From: Hymenobacter lapidiphilus | Lineage (GTDB): Bacteria; Bacteroidota; Bacteroidia; Cytophagales; Hymenobacteraceae | Assembly: GCF_003417065.2 (NCBI RefSeq) | Contig: NZ_QVLT01000001.1 | Coordinates: 174,788 to 238,787, forward strand | Direction: 5' to 3' | DNA length: 64,000 nt | In this document: positions 10,800-20,556 of the stretch, in pieces | Position numbering within the stretch: position 1 is the stretch's first letter | Layout: each line of letters starts with the position of its first letter | The notes under the pieces: generated by a model | The model's input: only the letters and a program-made list of their open reading frames with translations | Told to the model about the DNA's origin: nothing | The model's database searches: none | Program-made: the position numbers and the translations under genes

Positions 10800-12124
10800 G
10801 CAAATCACGTTCTCAGACCACAAGCCGAACCACCGAACACAAAGAGGGCAAAGCCACGGTGAGCGTCTTCTACAAGACCGGAAAAACACTCGCTGATGGC
10901 TCTCACCCCTTCCAGATTCGCATCACCAAGGACCGCAAGCAGATCTACCGATCAACTGGTCTTTCACTTCATCCCAAGTACTGGAATTCAGAAAAACAGA
11001 AGGTGCGCCGGAGCTACCCGCTGGATCTACACGAGAAGCTGCTGGTTGATCTGCAGAAGTGGCAAGACAAGTACAGTCTGGCCGCAGATTCCCTCTCTGG
11101 TGCGGACGAAGTACACGATGCGTCCGCTGTGCTGGCTGAAGCCAACAGGGAACGACAGGCGCTACGGCGTGTGAAATTGTTGGCATTCACGGACGAGCTG
11201 ATGTCTGGCATGGAAGCAGCCGGCCAGATCGGCAATGCGGGCACCTACAAGGATCTGCGAAATCAACTGACAAAGTTCGTCTTGCAGGAGTACGGCACTT
11301 CGGATGTGCCCTTTGATCGGGTCACGGTCAGGTTCTGTACTAAATGGGAAAATGTCTTGCGCTCTACTGGCATGAAGGAAACGACCCTTTCATTTCGATT
11401 TCGAACACTACGAGCAGTGCTCAACAAGGCCATCGCCGGGGGTTTCATGAAGCCGGACACCTACCCATTTGCCCGCAATGCAGCCGAAATCCACAAGTTC
11501 AGCATTGGCAAGTTCGACGTGTCCACCACCAAGCGGGCCATTAGTCGAGAGGCCATTCGGCGGCTGGAATCTTTCGTACCCCAGACAGAGCGGCAACGTC
11601 TGGCCAAGGACGTGTTTCTGTTCTCCTTCTACTGTGGAGGGATCAACTTTGTCGACCTTGCCCAACTTCGGTGGCGTAGTCTTCAGGTCGGAGAAGATGG
11701 GAGCCAGCGGCTCCGCTACGAGCGCCAGAAGACGGGCGGGAAGTTCTCAATCAAGCTCTTGGCTCCGGTTGAGGCCATCGTGAATTGCTACCGGCCTACA
11801 ACCTACCGCAACCCAGAAAGCTACCTCTTCCCGATTCTCGATGCCGATTTCCACCAGAAGCCCACGCAGATCAGGAACCGCCTGCACAAAATTCTGGGTC
11901 AGGTGAACCATGATCTGAAGGAATTGGGTCCTCAGGTGGGCATCGACATCCCGTTGACTACCTATGTGGCCCGACACTCATTCGCCACCAGCTTGAAGAT
12001 GGGAGGAGTAACCACCGGCATGATCAGCGAGGCCATGGGACACAAATCAGAGGCTGTGACAGCCGTGTATCTGGGGTCTTTTGATTCGGATACGATGGAC
12101 GCTGTTTTCGACCAGCTCCTCTAG
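10793..12124 (+). CDS. Tyrosine recombinase (integrase) of the element
   Basis: This enzyme inserts and excises the element at tRNA-Gly. An arm-binding/SAM-like N-terminal half (ATVSVFYKTGKTLADGSHPFQIRITKDRKQIYRS) precedes the catalytic domain. Visible active-site elements are the beta-hairpin Lys in ERQKTGGKF, box II TYVARHSFAT, and MGHKSEAVTAVYLGSF with the nucleophilic Tyr. The box I Arg is not seen: the expected position reads FYCGGINFVDLAQL. I recall similar NG/GG variants in other Bacteroidetes integrases. Starts at 10691, 10781 and 10793 are in frame. I choose 10793 because the upstream residues look non-coding. It lies immediately inside attL, as is standard. Confidence 0.88.
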   Translation: MHRKSRSQTTSRTTEHKEGKATVSVFYKTGKTLADGSHPFQIRITKDRKQIYRSTGLSLHPKYWNSEKQKVRRSYPLDLHEKLLVDLQKWQDKYSLAADSLSGADEVHDASAVLAEANRERQALRRVKLLAFTDELMSGMEAAGQIGNAGTYKDLRNQLTKFVLQEYGTSDVPFDRVTVRFCTKWENVLRSTGMKETTLSFRFRTLRAVLNKAIAGGFMKPDTYPFARNAAEIHKFSIGKFDVSTTKRAISREAIRRLESFVPQTERQRLAKDVFLFSFYCGGINFVDLAQLRWRSLQVGEDGSQRLRYERQKTGGKFSIKLLAPVEAIVNCYRPTTYRNPESYLFPILDADFHQKPTQIRNRLHKILGQVNHDLKELGPQVGIDIPLTTYVARHSFATSLKMGGVTTGMISEAMGHKSEAVTAVYLGSFDSDTMDAVFDQLL

Positions 12125-12238
12125 ATTTTCTGAGAAAGCTGCTGTGCTACCACATAGCTACGGCAGCTTTCTGCAGAATCTGCTTTGGTGGAGTGACTTG
12201 AGGCGAGTAGATTGGAGCTTTCCACCTGTCTACTCAGA

Positions 12239-12754
12239 ATGCACATCGACAACTGCAGTCATTCGTTCGCCGAGTTGGCCGCTACAATTCTGCCTAGTTA
12301 CATGGGCAAACTGCACATTGCAATCCAGCAGCCTTGGTCGACTTCCATCTTCTCACAGCCGGGGCAGGGAGTAACGCGCGTTGCCAAGACGCTCGGGCGC
12401 ACTGCTGACTTTAGCGGGTGCTACGTGTTGCTCGACAAGGGCAAGCCCATCTACGTGGGCATTTCCCGTAGAGTGATTGTTCGGCTACGGCAACACCTCA
12501 TGGGAAAGGACCATTTTGCCGCCAGCTTGGCCTACTCCATGGCCAAAAAGCACCATGGATCGAAGCTGGGTACGCGAAAGACTGCAATGCTGGATTACGC
12601 TTTCGGTGACCATTTCCATCTTGCACAAGCTTATCTTCGCAGCCTTTCTGTCGCTACGGTGGAAATTGACAACCCACTAGAGTTGTACGTCTTCGAGGCG
12701 TATGCCGCCATGGAGCTGGAGACGGCCGAATGGAACACTTTTCGCACACATTGA
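12239..12754 (+). CDS. GIY-YIG domain protein upstream of type I RM genes
   Basis: This 171-residue protein contains a GIY-YIG nuclease-like core: GCYVLL at residues 60-65, PIYVGISRR at 70-78, basic residues in VIVRLRQHL, and a downstream Glu-rich helix ([14 protein letters not shown]) that could hold the metal-binding Glu. GIY-YIG enzymes cut DNA with one metal ion. The stop codon is 3 bases before hsdM, so the gene is the first of the restriction operon. It is not a normal type I subunit. An alternative ATG at 12302 would start at MGKLHIAIQ. Possible roles are an extra nuclease or a control protein. Confidence 0.75.
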   Translation: MHIDNCSHSFAELAATILPSYMGKLHIAIQQPWSTSIFSQPGQGVTRVAKTLGRTADFSGCYVLLDKGKPIYVGISRRVIVRLRQHLMGKDHFAASLAYSMAKKHHGSKLGTRKTAMLDYAFGDHFHLAQAYLRSLSVATVEIDNPLELYVFEAYAAMELETAEWNTFRTH

Positions 12755-12757
12755 ACC

Positions 12758-14239
12758 ATGATTACCGGAGAACTAAGAAGCAAGATTGACAAGGTTTGGG
12801 AGGCATTCTGGACGGGTGGCCTGTCCAACCCCATCACCGTCATCGAGCAGATGACCTACCTGTTGTTCATCCGTCGGCTGGATGATCTACACACTCAGCG
12901 CGAGCAGAAGGCTGCGTTCCTGCACAAGAACATCGAGAACCCCATCTACCTGCCACTCGAACACGAGCTACGGTGGAGCTTCTTCAAGAACACCGACCCC
13001 GATGTGATGTACCGCCTCTTCACACGGGAGAGCGGCGTGTTCGACTTCCTAAAGAGCCGGGGCACTCAGGATGGCACCTTCGCCAACTACATGAAGGGCG
13101 CCACCTTCATGATTCCGACGCCGCGCCTGCTGGCCCAGGTCGTGGACATGCTGAGCGCCATCGACATGGACGACCGCGACACCAAGGGCGACGTGTACGA
13201 GTACCTGCTGAGCAAGATTGCCTCAGCCGGCCAGAACGGGCAGTTTCGCACCCCGCGCCACATCATCAAGATGATGGTGGAGATGGTCAGGCCCTCAACG
13301 GACGACATCATCTGTGACCCCTCGGCGGGTAGTGCTGGCTTTCTGGTGGCCGCTGGTGAGTACTTGCGCGAACACCACGCCGCCGAGCTGCTCAAGCCCG
13401 AAGTGCAGAAGCGTTTCCAAGACCAGACGTTGATGGGCACCGAGTTCGACCCGACCATGATTCGCATCGGGGCCATGAACCTGATGCTGCACGGCATGGA
13501 AAACCCCAACTTGGTGCAGGTAGACGCGCTGAGTGAGGACAACGCCAGCTTCACCGACAAGGTGACCGTGATGCTCGCCAACCCGCCCTTCAAAGGCTCG
13601 CTCGACCGCGAAGCCGTTGACCCGAAGCTGCTCAACATCATCGACAGTAAGAAAACTGAGCTGCTATTTCTCGGACTGATTCTGAAAGGACTGCAGCTTG
13701 GTGGACGGGCCGCGGTGATTGTGCCCGACGGCGTGGTGTTCGGCAACAGCAAGGCCCACAAGACCATCCGCCAGACTCTCATCGACCAGCACATGCTCAC
13801 CGGCGTAGTGTCGATGCCCTCGGGCGTGTTCAAGCCCTACGCCGGAGTGAGCACCGCCATCCTGCTCTTCACCAAAACCGGCGTGGGCGGCACCGACAAG
13901 GTCTGGTTCTACGACATGCAGGCCGACGGATTCAGCCTCGACGACAAGCGCAACCCGATTGCGGAGAACGACACCGCAGATGTGGTGGCTCGTTGGCATG
14001 CCCTCGACGCCGAAGCGGGACGCACCCGTACCGCCAAGAGCTTTCTCGTACCGGTGGAGGAAATCCGTAGCAACAACTACGACTTGAGCATCAATCGCTA
14101 CAAGGCGACAGTACACGAGCAAAAACATTTTGAGAATCCTGAGCTCATCATCGCCCAAATTGAGGCTCTCGACGAGGAGCGACGCGAGTTGCTCGAAGGG
14201 CTCAAGTCACTTCTCGTCACAGAGTACTACGCAGTATGA
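12758..14239 (+). CDS. hsdM: Type I restriction-modification methyltransferase subunit
   Basis: HsdM is the N6-adenine methyltransferase subunit that with HsdS forms the M2S modification complex, and with HsdR the restriction complex. It has an N-terminal HsdM_N helical region ([37 protein letters not shown]). The SAM-binding motif [10 protein letters not shown] is near residue 187 and the catalytic NPPF near residue 275. The AdoMet-domain entry [16 protein letters not shown] precedes it. The length of 493 residues is normal. The stop overlaps the hsdS start (ATGATG), showing translational coupling. It is carried on the integrative element. Confidence 0.96.
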   Translation: MITGELRSKIDKVWEAFWTGGLSNPITVIEQMTYLLFIRRLDDLHTQREQKAAFLHKNIENPIYLPLEHELRWSFFKNTDPDVMYRLFTRESGVFDFLKSRGTQDGTFANYMKGATFMIPTPRLLAQVVDMLSAIDMDDRDTKGDVYEYLLSKIASAGQNGQFRTPRHIIKMMVEMVRPSTDDIICDPSAGSAGFLVAAGEYLREHHAAELLKPEVQKRFQDQTLMGTEFDPTMIRIGAMNLMLHGMENPNLVQVDALSEDNASFTDKVTVMLANPPFKGSLDREAVDPKLLNIIDSKKTELLFLGLILKGLQLGGRAAVIVPDGVVFGNSKAHKTIRQTLIDQHMLTGVVSMPSGVFKPYAGVSTAILLFTKTGVGGTDKVWFYDMQADGFSLDDKRNPIAENDTADVVARWHALDAEAGRTRTAKSFLVPVEEIRSNNYDLSINRYKATVHEQKHFENPELIIAQIEALDEERRELLEGLKSLLVTEYYAV

Positions 14240-15417
14240 TGAACTACCGGCATGTCACTCTTGGCGAGGTTGCAGACATCAACCCGAAAGTTGATTGGAA
14301 GACTGTGAATCAATACCCGTCTGTCTCGTTTGTGCCGATGGCAGCAGTGTCAGATACCGACTTCTGCTTGACTACTGAGAAGGAACGCCCTCTTGAAGAA
14401 GTCAGAAAAGGATTCACGTACTTTCAACGCGGCGATGTACTTCTCGCCAAAATCACGCCTTGTTTCGAAAACGGCAAGGTCGCACTGGCGCATATTCACC
14501 ACGAACACGGATTCGGCTCAACTGAATTTCACGTCATCAGAGCAAAAGAGAAAATTGTTCATCCTCAATTCCTCTACTACCTTTTGCGCCAACCCGCATT
14601 CATTGCAGAGGGCACCAAAAACATGACTGGCAGTGGGGGTCAGAAAAGAGTACCGAAGCTGTTCCTTGAGAATCTTCCTTTCACTCTACCGACTCTGGAT
14701 ACGCAGCACCAAATCGTCGCCACACTTGAAAAGGCCGACGCACTCCGACGCAAAGGCCAGGAATTGCTGCAGAAGTACGATGAGCTTGCGCAGAGCATTT
14801 TTCACGAGATGTTTGGCGACCCAGCTGTCAACGACAGAAACTGGCCGGGCTGTAGTATCCGTGACGTTGCGACGAAGGTCACGGATGGTGAGCATGGCAC
14901 CGTCAAGCGGTTGGAGGATGGATGGATGTATTTGATGGCAAGAAACATCAGAGACTCTTTCTTGGACCTATCCGACATGAGTTTCATTTCAGAGTCAGAC
15001 CACCGTAGAATCTACAAAAGGTGCAACCCTGAAGAAGGTGACCTGCTGCTGGTATGTGTTGGAGCTACTATCGGCAGGGTGTCACTCGTCCCAAAGATGG
15101 GTGAATTCAGTCTTGCTCGGAGCGTAGCACTCATCAAACCCATTAGAGAGAAGGTACTACCTCAATTTCTTCACCATCTCTTCAAGACGGACTACATGCA
15201 GAGCCAGATACGCAACGGCTCAAGTTCGTCTGCTCAAGCTGGCATCTACACAGGCACCATCTCAGAACTGAGAATCGTGGTTCCCCCAATGGACTTACAG
15301 CAGCAATTCGAGCGAGCGATGGTCCGCTGTGCTCACATGAAGGAGACAGCCAAGAAATCGGTTGAATACTCGCACCACCTCTTCGAGTCTACACTAGACA
15401 TGGCATTTCCATCATGA
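14236..15417 (+). CDS. hsdS: Type I restriction-modification specificity subunit
   Basis: HsdS determines the bipartite DNA target. The 393-residue chain has two target-recognition domains: the first from residue 1 to about 170 ([20 protein letters not shown]...), the second from about 195 (DRNWPGCSIRDVATKVTDGEHGT...). Each ends in a conserved helical spacer, DTQHQIVATLEKADALRRKGQELLQKYDELAQSIFHEMFGD and MDLQQQFERAMVRCAHMKETAKKS. Base composition is lower in GC than in hsdM and hsdR, as is common for specificity genes exchanged between strains. It overlaps hsdR by 4 bp. The recognised sequence cannot be predicted from the protein alone. Confidence 0.94.
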   Translation: MMNYRHVTLGEVADINPKVDWKTVNQYPSVSFVPMAAVSDTDFCLTTEKERPLEEVRKGFTYFQRGDVLLAKITPCFENGKVALAHIHHEHGFGSTEFHVIRAKEKIVHPQFLYYLLRQPAFIAEGTKNMTGSGGQKRVPKLFLENLPFTLPTLDTQHQIVATLEKADALRRKGQELLQKYDELAQSIFHEMFGDPAVNDRNWPGCSIRDVATKVTDGEHGTVKRLEDGWMYLMARNIRDSFLDLSDMSFISESDHRRIYKRCNPEEGDLLLVCVGATIGRVSLVPKMGEFSLARSVALIKPIREKVLPQFLHHLFKTDYMQSQIRNGSSSSAQAGIYTGTISELRIVVPPMDLQQQFERAMVRCAHMKETAKKSVEYSHHLFESTLDMAFPS

Positions 15418-18400
15418 CCTCGAACTTCTCGTTTCTACCTACCGAGTGGAGCACACTAGCTCCGACCCTGCAACAAGCCGAACAGCACGTTTACACGGCC
15501 GCACCCTACGCGGCGGTGTTGTGCCGGAAGTCGCTGGAGGAATGGGTTCGGTGGATGTACGAGAACGACGGCGACCTTGAGCAGCCCTTTGACACCTCGC
15601 TGAACTCGCTGCTACACCAGCCGAAGATGCGCGAGCTACTGGCCCCGAGCTTGTTCACGCAAGCCAACATCATCCGCAAGCTCGGCAACGATGCGGCCCA
15701 CGGCACGCTCACCATCAAGCCAGAGCAGGCGTTGCACGTCCTGCAGCTCATGCACGGCTTCTCGGCGTGGGTAGTGAACATGTACCGCGCCGAGCGGGTA
15801 GTTGTACCGGCCTTCAATGTGGCTGCGGTATCCCAGGGTGCACCTGTCATCCGGTACAAGGAGAAGATGCAGGAGGCCGAGGCAGCGTTCCAGCAGAGCC
15901 AAGAGCTGAACCAACGGCTGCAAGCTGAACTCGACCGCGTTAAAGCGGCCAAGGAGTCACACGCGAAGCTCCCACCCCCGGCCGACCCCAACGAGGCCAT
16001 CACCCGCAAGCTCTACATCGACTTGCAGCTGGCCGAGGTCGGTTGGGATCCAGAGGGCCCGAATGTGGCGGAGTACAAGGTCATGGGCATGCCCACCGGC
16101 AATGGCCTCAACAATGGCCCTGGTCGTGTAGACTACGTGCTCTGGGGTGATAACGGGAAGCCTCTGGCCTTGGTCGAGGCGAAGCGAACCAGCAAAGATC
16201 CCAAGGTGGGCCAGCACCAGTCCAAGCTCTATGCCGACTGCCTAGAGCAAATGCACGGCCAGCGTCCGGTGTTGTTCTACACCAACGGCTTCGAAACGTG
16301 GCTCTGGGACGACGTTGAGTACCCGCCCCGGCGAGTACACGGTTTCTACAAAAAGGATGAGCTAGAGCGCCTGATTCAGCGTCGTACGACCCGCCTATCG
16401 CTGACCGATGCCCCCGTTGACCCGGCCATCGCCGACCGCTACTACCAGATCGAAGCCATCCGCAGTGTGGGCAAGGTACTGGAAGGCCAGGGTCGGGAAG
16501 CGCTGCTCGTCATGGCCACCGGCACCGGCAAGACCCGCACAGCTGCAGCCCTCATTGATGTGATGAGCAAAGCCGGCTGGGTAAAACGGGTTCTGTTTCT
16601 GGCTGACCGCAACGCGCTGATCTATCAAGCCAAAAATGCCTTCACCAAGAGTCTGCCGAATTTACCTGCCGTAGACCTAACGCGGGAGAAGGAGCATGCT
16701 CAGGCTCGGGTCGTGTTCTGCACCTACCAGACGATGATCGGCCTGATCGACCAGAGCTATGACAAAAAGCAGCGCACGTTCGGCCCAGGTCACTTCGACC
16801 TGATCATCTTCGACGAGATCCACCGCTCCGTCTACAACCGCTACAAGGCCATCTTCGAGTACTTCGACGGCTACCGAGTAGGCCTCACTGCCACGCCCAA
16901 GAGCGAAGGCGACCGGGACACCTACCACCTGTTCGGTCTGGAACCCGGAGTGCCCACCTTCGCCTACGAGCTGGAGCAGGCCGTGAGTGACGAGTACCTG
17001 GTACCTCCTCTGAGTGTGTCCGTCCCGCTGAAGTTCCACCGTCAAGGCATCCGTTACAATGAGCTTTCTCCCGCCGAGAAGCTGCAATACGAGGAGAAGT
17101 TTGCCGACCCCCTCACCGGCGAATTCCCCGATGAGGTAGACAGCGAAGCCTTGAACACCTGGCTTTTCAACGAGGGCACCGTGAATCAGGTGCTGGCCTA
17201 CCTGATGCAGCACGGCATCAAGGTAGCTGGCGGTGACCGGCTTGGCAAAACAATCATTTTCGCTCGCAGTCACAACCACGCCAAATTCATCGAGGAGCGA
17301 TTCAATGCCCAGTATCCCCAGTACAAGGGAGAGTTCTGCAAGGTCATCGACAACTACGAAACCTACGCCTATGACCTGATCAAGAAATTCTCGGAGAAGG
17401 AAGGAGCGCCTCACATTGCTGTGTCCGTGGACATGCTCGACACCGGCATTGACGTGCCCGAAGTCGTCAATCTGGTCTTCTACAAACCCATCCGCTCCAG
17501 TGCGAAGTTCTGGCAGATGATCGGGAGGGGTACCCGCCTGTGTCCTGGCCTTCTCGGCGACGACCAGGACAAGGAGAACTTCCTGATCTTCGACTTCTGC
17601 GAGAACTTCGAGTTCTTCAACCAGAAGCCCCAGGGGAATGAATCAAAGCAGGGCAAGTCACTCACTCATCGCCTGTTTGAGCAGAGACTGAAGTTGATCT
17701 TTCACCTGCAAAAACGCCCAGAGCAGGATTTCCAGCAGTACGCCGATGAGCTCCGTGAACACCTCCACAAACAGGTCGTTCAGCTGGAAGATGAGAGCTT
17801 CCTCGTGCGTCAGCACTGGCGGGCAGTAGAGAAGTACCGGGACATTCATTGCTTCAACTCCATCAACGAGTTGAACGTCAAAGAACTTGCCGACCACATC
17901 GCCCCCATTGTTTTCGAAATGGAGCAGGACGAGTTGGCCAAGCGTTTCGATCAGCTCTGCTACACCATGGAACTGGAAATGTTGACGAAGGGCAGTCTTC
18001 CAGCTCATTTGGTGCAGGAAGCCCGCTCGCTGGCAGATTCATTGTCCAAGCGGGCCTCTATCCCAACAGTAGGGGAGAAAATGGCCCTCATCAAACAGGT
18101 CCAAGGGACATCTTACTGGACTGTAACGCCTCTTTCAAAGCTGGAGCACCTGCGTCAGGATCTTCGGGGGCTCATGCGTTTCATTCAGTCGGACAAGCGG
18201 CCACCCATCTACACGAGCTTGGACGACGAAGTGATGACCGTAGCTGAACCCAAGGCGCTGATCATCAAGGGAGTCAATTTGGACTCCTACCGAAAGCGTG
18301 TCACGCAGTTTCTCTTAGAAAACAAGACCCACCTTACCATTCACAAGCTCCGGACCAATCAACCCATTGGGCAGCCCGAGCTTCAGGACTTGGAGAACAT

Positions 18401-18749
18401 GCTCTTCGATCAGGGTGAGGTCGGCACCCGTGAGCAATTTGAGAAAGCCTACGGCATTCAGCCACTGGGCAAATTCGTGCGCTCCATTGTCGGCCTGGAG
18501 GCCAGTTCGGTTAGGGACGCCTTCAGCTCCTTCATCAACAATCCATCAATGAACGCTCAGCAGATCCGCTTCCTGGATCTGATTGTGCAGTACTTGGGCA
18601 GCAATGGGTACCTGGAAACAGAGCGGCTCTTTGAGGCCCCATTCACTGAAATTTCAGCTCATGGTCTACTCGGCGTGTTCGATCAGGCTCAGGCTGGCCA
18701 AGTAGTGTTCATGCTAGAACGGGTGAATCAGTACGCAGAAGCGGTCTGA
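15414..18749 (+). CDS. hsdR: Type I restriction endonuclease/translocase subunit (EcoEI-like)
   Basis: HsdR pumps DNA with ATP and cuts far from the target. The 1111 residues comprise an N-terminal DUF4145-like region (to about residue 130; CRKSLEEWVRWMYENDGD...IIRKLGNDAAHG), a short coiled coil, and the HsdR_N nuclease with D...VEAKRTSKDPKVGQHQ as the PD-(D/E)XK element. The SF2 motor has Walker A ATGTGKT near residue 368, DEIH near 467, TATP, and MIGRGTRLCPGL. An EcoEI-type C-terminal helical domain binds the methyltransferase. The order GIY-YIG, M, S, R in one overlapping operon implies a complete active system. It is intact with no frameshift. Confidence 0.96.
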   Translation: MTSNFSFLPTEWSTLAPTLQQAEQHVYTAAPYAAVLCRKSLEEWVRWMYENDGDLEQPFDTSLNSLLHQPKMRELLAPSLFTQANIIRKLGNDAAHGTLTIKPEQALHVLQLMHGFSAWVVNMYRAERVVVPAFNVAAVSQGAPVIRYKEKMQEAEAAFQQSQELNQRLQAELDRVKAAKESHAKLPPPADPNEAITRKLYIDLQLAEVGWDPEGPNVAEYKVMGMPTGNGLNNGPGRVDYVLWGDNGKPLALVEAKRTSKDPKVGQHQSKLYADCLEQMHGQRPVLFYTNGFETWLWDDVEYPPRRVHGFYKKDELERLIQRRTTRLSLTDAPVDPAIADRYYQIEAIRSVGKVLEGQGREALLVMATGTGKTRTAAALIDVMSKAGWVKRVLFLADRNALIYQAKNAFTKSLPNLPAVDLTREKEHAQARVVFCTYQTMIGLIDQSYDKKQRTFGPGHFDLIIFDEIHRSVYNRYKAIFEYFDGYRVGLTATPKSEGDRDTYHLFGLEPGVPTFAYELEQAVSDEYLVPPLSVSVPLKFHRQGIRYNELSPAEKLQYEEKFADPLTGEFPDEVDSEALNTWLFNEGTVNQVLAYLMQHGIKVAGGDRLGKTIIFARSHNHAKFIEERFNAQYPQYKGEFCKVIDNYETYAYDLIKKFSEKEGAPHIAVSVDMLDTGIDVPEVVNLVFYKPIRSSAKFWQMIGRGTRLCPGLLGDDQDKENFLIFDFCENFEFFNQKPQGNESKQGKSLTHRLFEQRLKLIFHLQKRPEQDFQQYADELREHLHKQVVQLEDESFLVRQHWRAVEKYRDIHCFNSINELNVKELADHIAPIVFEMEQDELAKRFDQLCYTMELEMLTKGSLPAHLVQEARSLADSLSKRASIPTVGEKMALIKQVQGTSYWTVTPLSKLEHLRQDLRGLMRFIQSDKRPPIYTSLDDEVMTVAEPKALIIKGVNLDSYRKRVTQFLLENKTHLTIHKLRTNQPIGQPELQDLENMLFDQGEVGTREQFEKAYGIQPLGKFVRSIVGLEASSVRDAFSSFINNPSMNAQQIRFLDLIVQYLGSNGYLETERLFEAPFTEISAHGLLGVFDQAQAGQVVFMLERVNQYAEAV

Positions 18750-19647
18750 TTTTGTACCAGAAAGGTGTCTACTGACCAGATCAGCCCAAGAGCGTAAATG
18801 CGGGTGTTTGCGATTGAAGGGAGATTTCCTGGCCCGGTCGGACAGGAGTAAAAAAAATTGGCTGACGAGAGAAAAATCGCGCACGACTAGTATCTGTCCG
18901 ACCAGGCCAGGAAACTCAAATGGTGATCCTGCTTCTGAGAAAAAATCAGAAACTCTCAGAAGCAGGGTGGAAGAATCCGCCTTCCGACTTGGCCAGGAAA
19001 TGCGCACATTAGAATCATTTGAGAAGCGCAAATGGATCCCCCCCCCAGCCCCCCCCCATTTAGAGGAGAAGGGCCAAATCAGCTGTAGGTGCCACTCGTG
19101 CGCGGATACCAGCACCTTTTGAGTGTGGGACAACACGAGGGGACTTTAGGAGCTTTTCAGGCAACTGCTCGGGGTTGTCGTCCGGTACGAAACCCCGCAA
19201 AAAAACCAGCTCTCCACAGAGGTGAGCAGAATTGCGATCCTGATGAAGAATTTGCAATAATCATGCCAAATTTGGGAGCGAGAGTGAGGGAGTACTGATC
19301 GCACTCCATTTTCATCATTGTTCAGAACTCTATGAAATGGATTCCCCCTGTAGATCATTAGATGGCTACCAGCGCAACTGGTTTTAGTTCGCGGGCACTT
19401 GGTTGAACCAGAGACGCGCTTCTGCTCATTCAGTCATCATGAAACGTAAGCCTCGGCCCTCATGGTCGAGGCTTTTTCGGGCCCAAAATTTTGGGGAAAT
19501 TTCAGAAAGTCCGAGTTCGCGAGGATGGAACCACTAGAGGAACCGCCCCCGTGCCGAGTGCAAACGGTTCCCCCCCCCCTAGCAATCGACTGACTTCCCA
19601 CCTGATGGAGTCCAAACTTCTCACGTTTAAATTCATCAGAGTTGCTC
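18750..19647. other. Structured non-coding region inside the element
   Basis: No convincing gene lies in these 898 bases. Three copies of a motif close to TCCGACCAGGCCAGGAAA occur: one inverted at 18825-18844 and two direct at 18895-18914 and 18983-19000. The first two make a 20-bp inverted repeat with one mismatch. A 12-bp hairpin (CCTGCTTCTGAG / CTCAGAAGCAGG) lies at 18928-18966. Two runs of nine C separated by AG are at 19038-19055, and a run of ten C is at 19570-19579. The region could be an origin, a regulatory RNA, or the remains of decayed genes. Confidence 0.6.
19448..19477 (+). terminator. Rho-independent terminator
   Basis: An 8-bp stem AAGCCTCG / CGAGGCTT with an 11-base loop is followed by TTT. 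A 32-codon ORF starting ATGAAACGTAAG at 19439 overlaps it; a small leader peptide cannot be excluded. Confidence 0.6.
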
Positions 19648-20556
19648 ATGAACATTCATCAATCATGTCGTCGGAGATGCCAGATTCGGCTTCTTCTACA
19701 GGGCCCAAGCGGATCAGGAAAAACCATGAGTGCCTTGCTCATCGCCCATGGGCTGGCTGCCGGGCACTGGCCCAAAATCGTCGTCATTGACAGCGAGAAC
19801 GGCTCAGCTGAACTCTACGCTGATCTGGGCGCCTACAATGTGCTCACCCTGTCCCCACCCTACACACCAGAGCGCTACGTCCAGGCAATTGAGGCCTGTG
19901 AGCTGGCCGGAATGGAGGTCATCATCATCGATTCGATGACTCATTGCTGGGAATACCTGCTGGATTACCACGCGGGGCTTCCCGGCAACTCGTTCACGGC
20001 ATGGGGCAAGGTGACCCCGAGACACACGGCCTTCGTCAACCGCATTCTCAGATCCCCGGCCCATGTCATTGCCACTGTCAGGTCTAAGACGGAGTACGTG
20101 CTGTCAGAAAAAAACGGCAGACAGGTGCCCGAGAAGGTCGGAATGAAAATCATCCAGCGAGAAGGAATCGACTACGAGTTCAGCGTTGTCCTTGAACTGG
20201 ATTTGCGTAATAACGCTACCGCCAGCAAGGATCGGACTCAGCTGTTCCGAGAGCAGCCTGCCTTCCGACCTGGCCAAAGTACTGGTGAATCACTTCGGAG
20301 CTGGTGCGAACAGGGCAGCCCTACCAAATGGGAGCAGATTCATCAGGTCATCAAAAAGTGTCAGAACCTAGATGAAATGGCCTCGCTCTACTACAGCCTC
20401 TCATCCGCCGAGCAGGCAGAGTTCAGGCCTGCATTTCAAGATCAGAAACAACATCTCCAAGCCGTCGCACTGGCTCCCAGTTCCCTCGGAAACAATCAAC
20501 TTTTCATTCAACCCAACCCAACACTCAATCATGGAAACCTCACTCATTCGGCTTAG
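19648..20556 (+). CDS. Sak4-like RecA-fold ATPase
   Basis: This is an AAA_24/Sak4-type ATPase related to the RecA-like single-strand annealing helper proteins of phages. Walker A is GPSGSGKT at about residues 18-25, Walker B is VIIIDSMTHCW, and a sensor-like block HVIATVRSKTEYVLSEKNG follows. A DIDYEF-like segment (GIDYEFSVVLELD) and a divergent C-terminal tail of about 90 residues complete the 302-residue chain. The frame opens with TTG at 19642; the ATG at 19648 is chosen. It overlaps the DUF3871 gene by 26 bp, so the pair is coupled. It probably serves recombination or replication of the element. Confidence 0.82.
   Translation: MNIHQSCRRRCQIRLLLQGPSGSGKTMSALLIAHGLAAGHWPKIVVIDSENGSAELYADLGAYNVLTLSPPYTPERYVQAIEACELAGMEVIIIDSMTHCWEYLLDYHAGLPGNSFTAWGKVTPRHTAFVNRILRSPAHVIATVRSKTEYVLSEKNGRQVPEKVGMKIIQREGIDYEFSVVLELDLRNNATASKDRTQLFREQPAFRPGQSTGESLRSWCEQGSPTKWEQIHQVIKKCQNLDEMASLYYSLSSAEQAEFRPAFQDQKQHLQAVALAPSSLGNNQLFIQPNPTLNHGNLTHSA

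Noticed and set aside
18808..19122. 104-codon ORF after hsdR
   Set aside because: It is made of repeat and hairpin sequence and poly-C; no protein character, so treated as non-coding.
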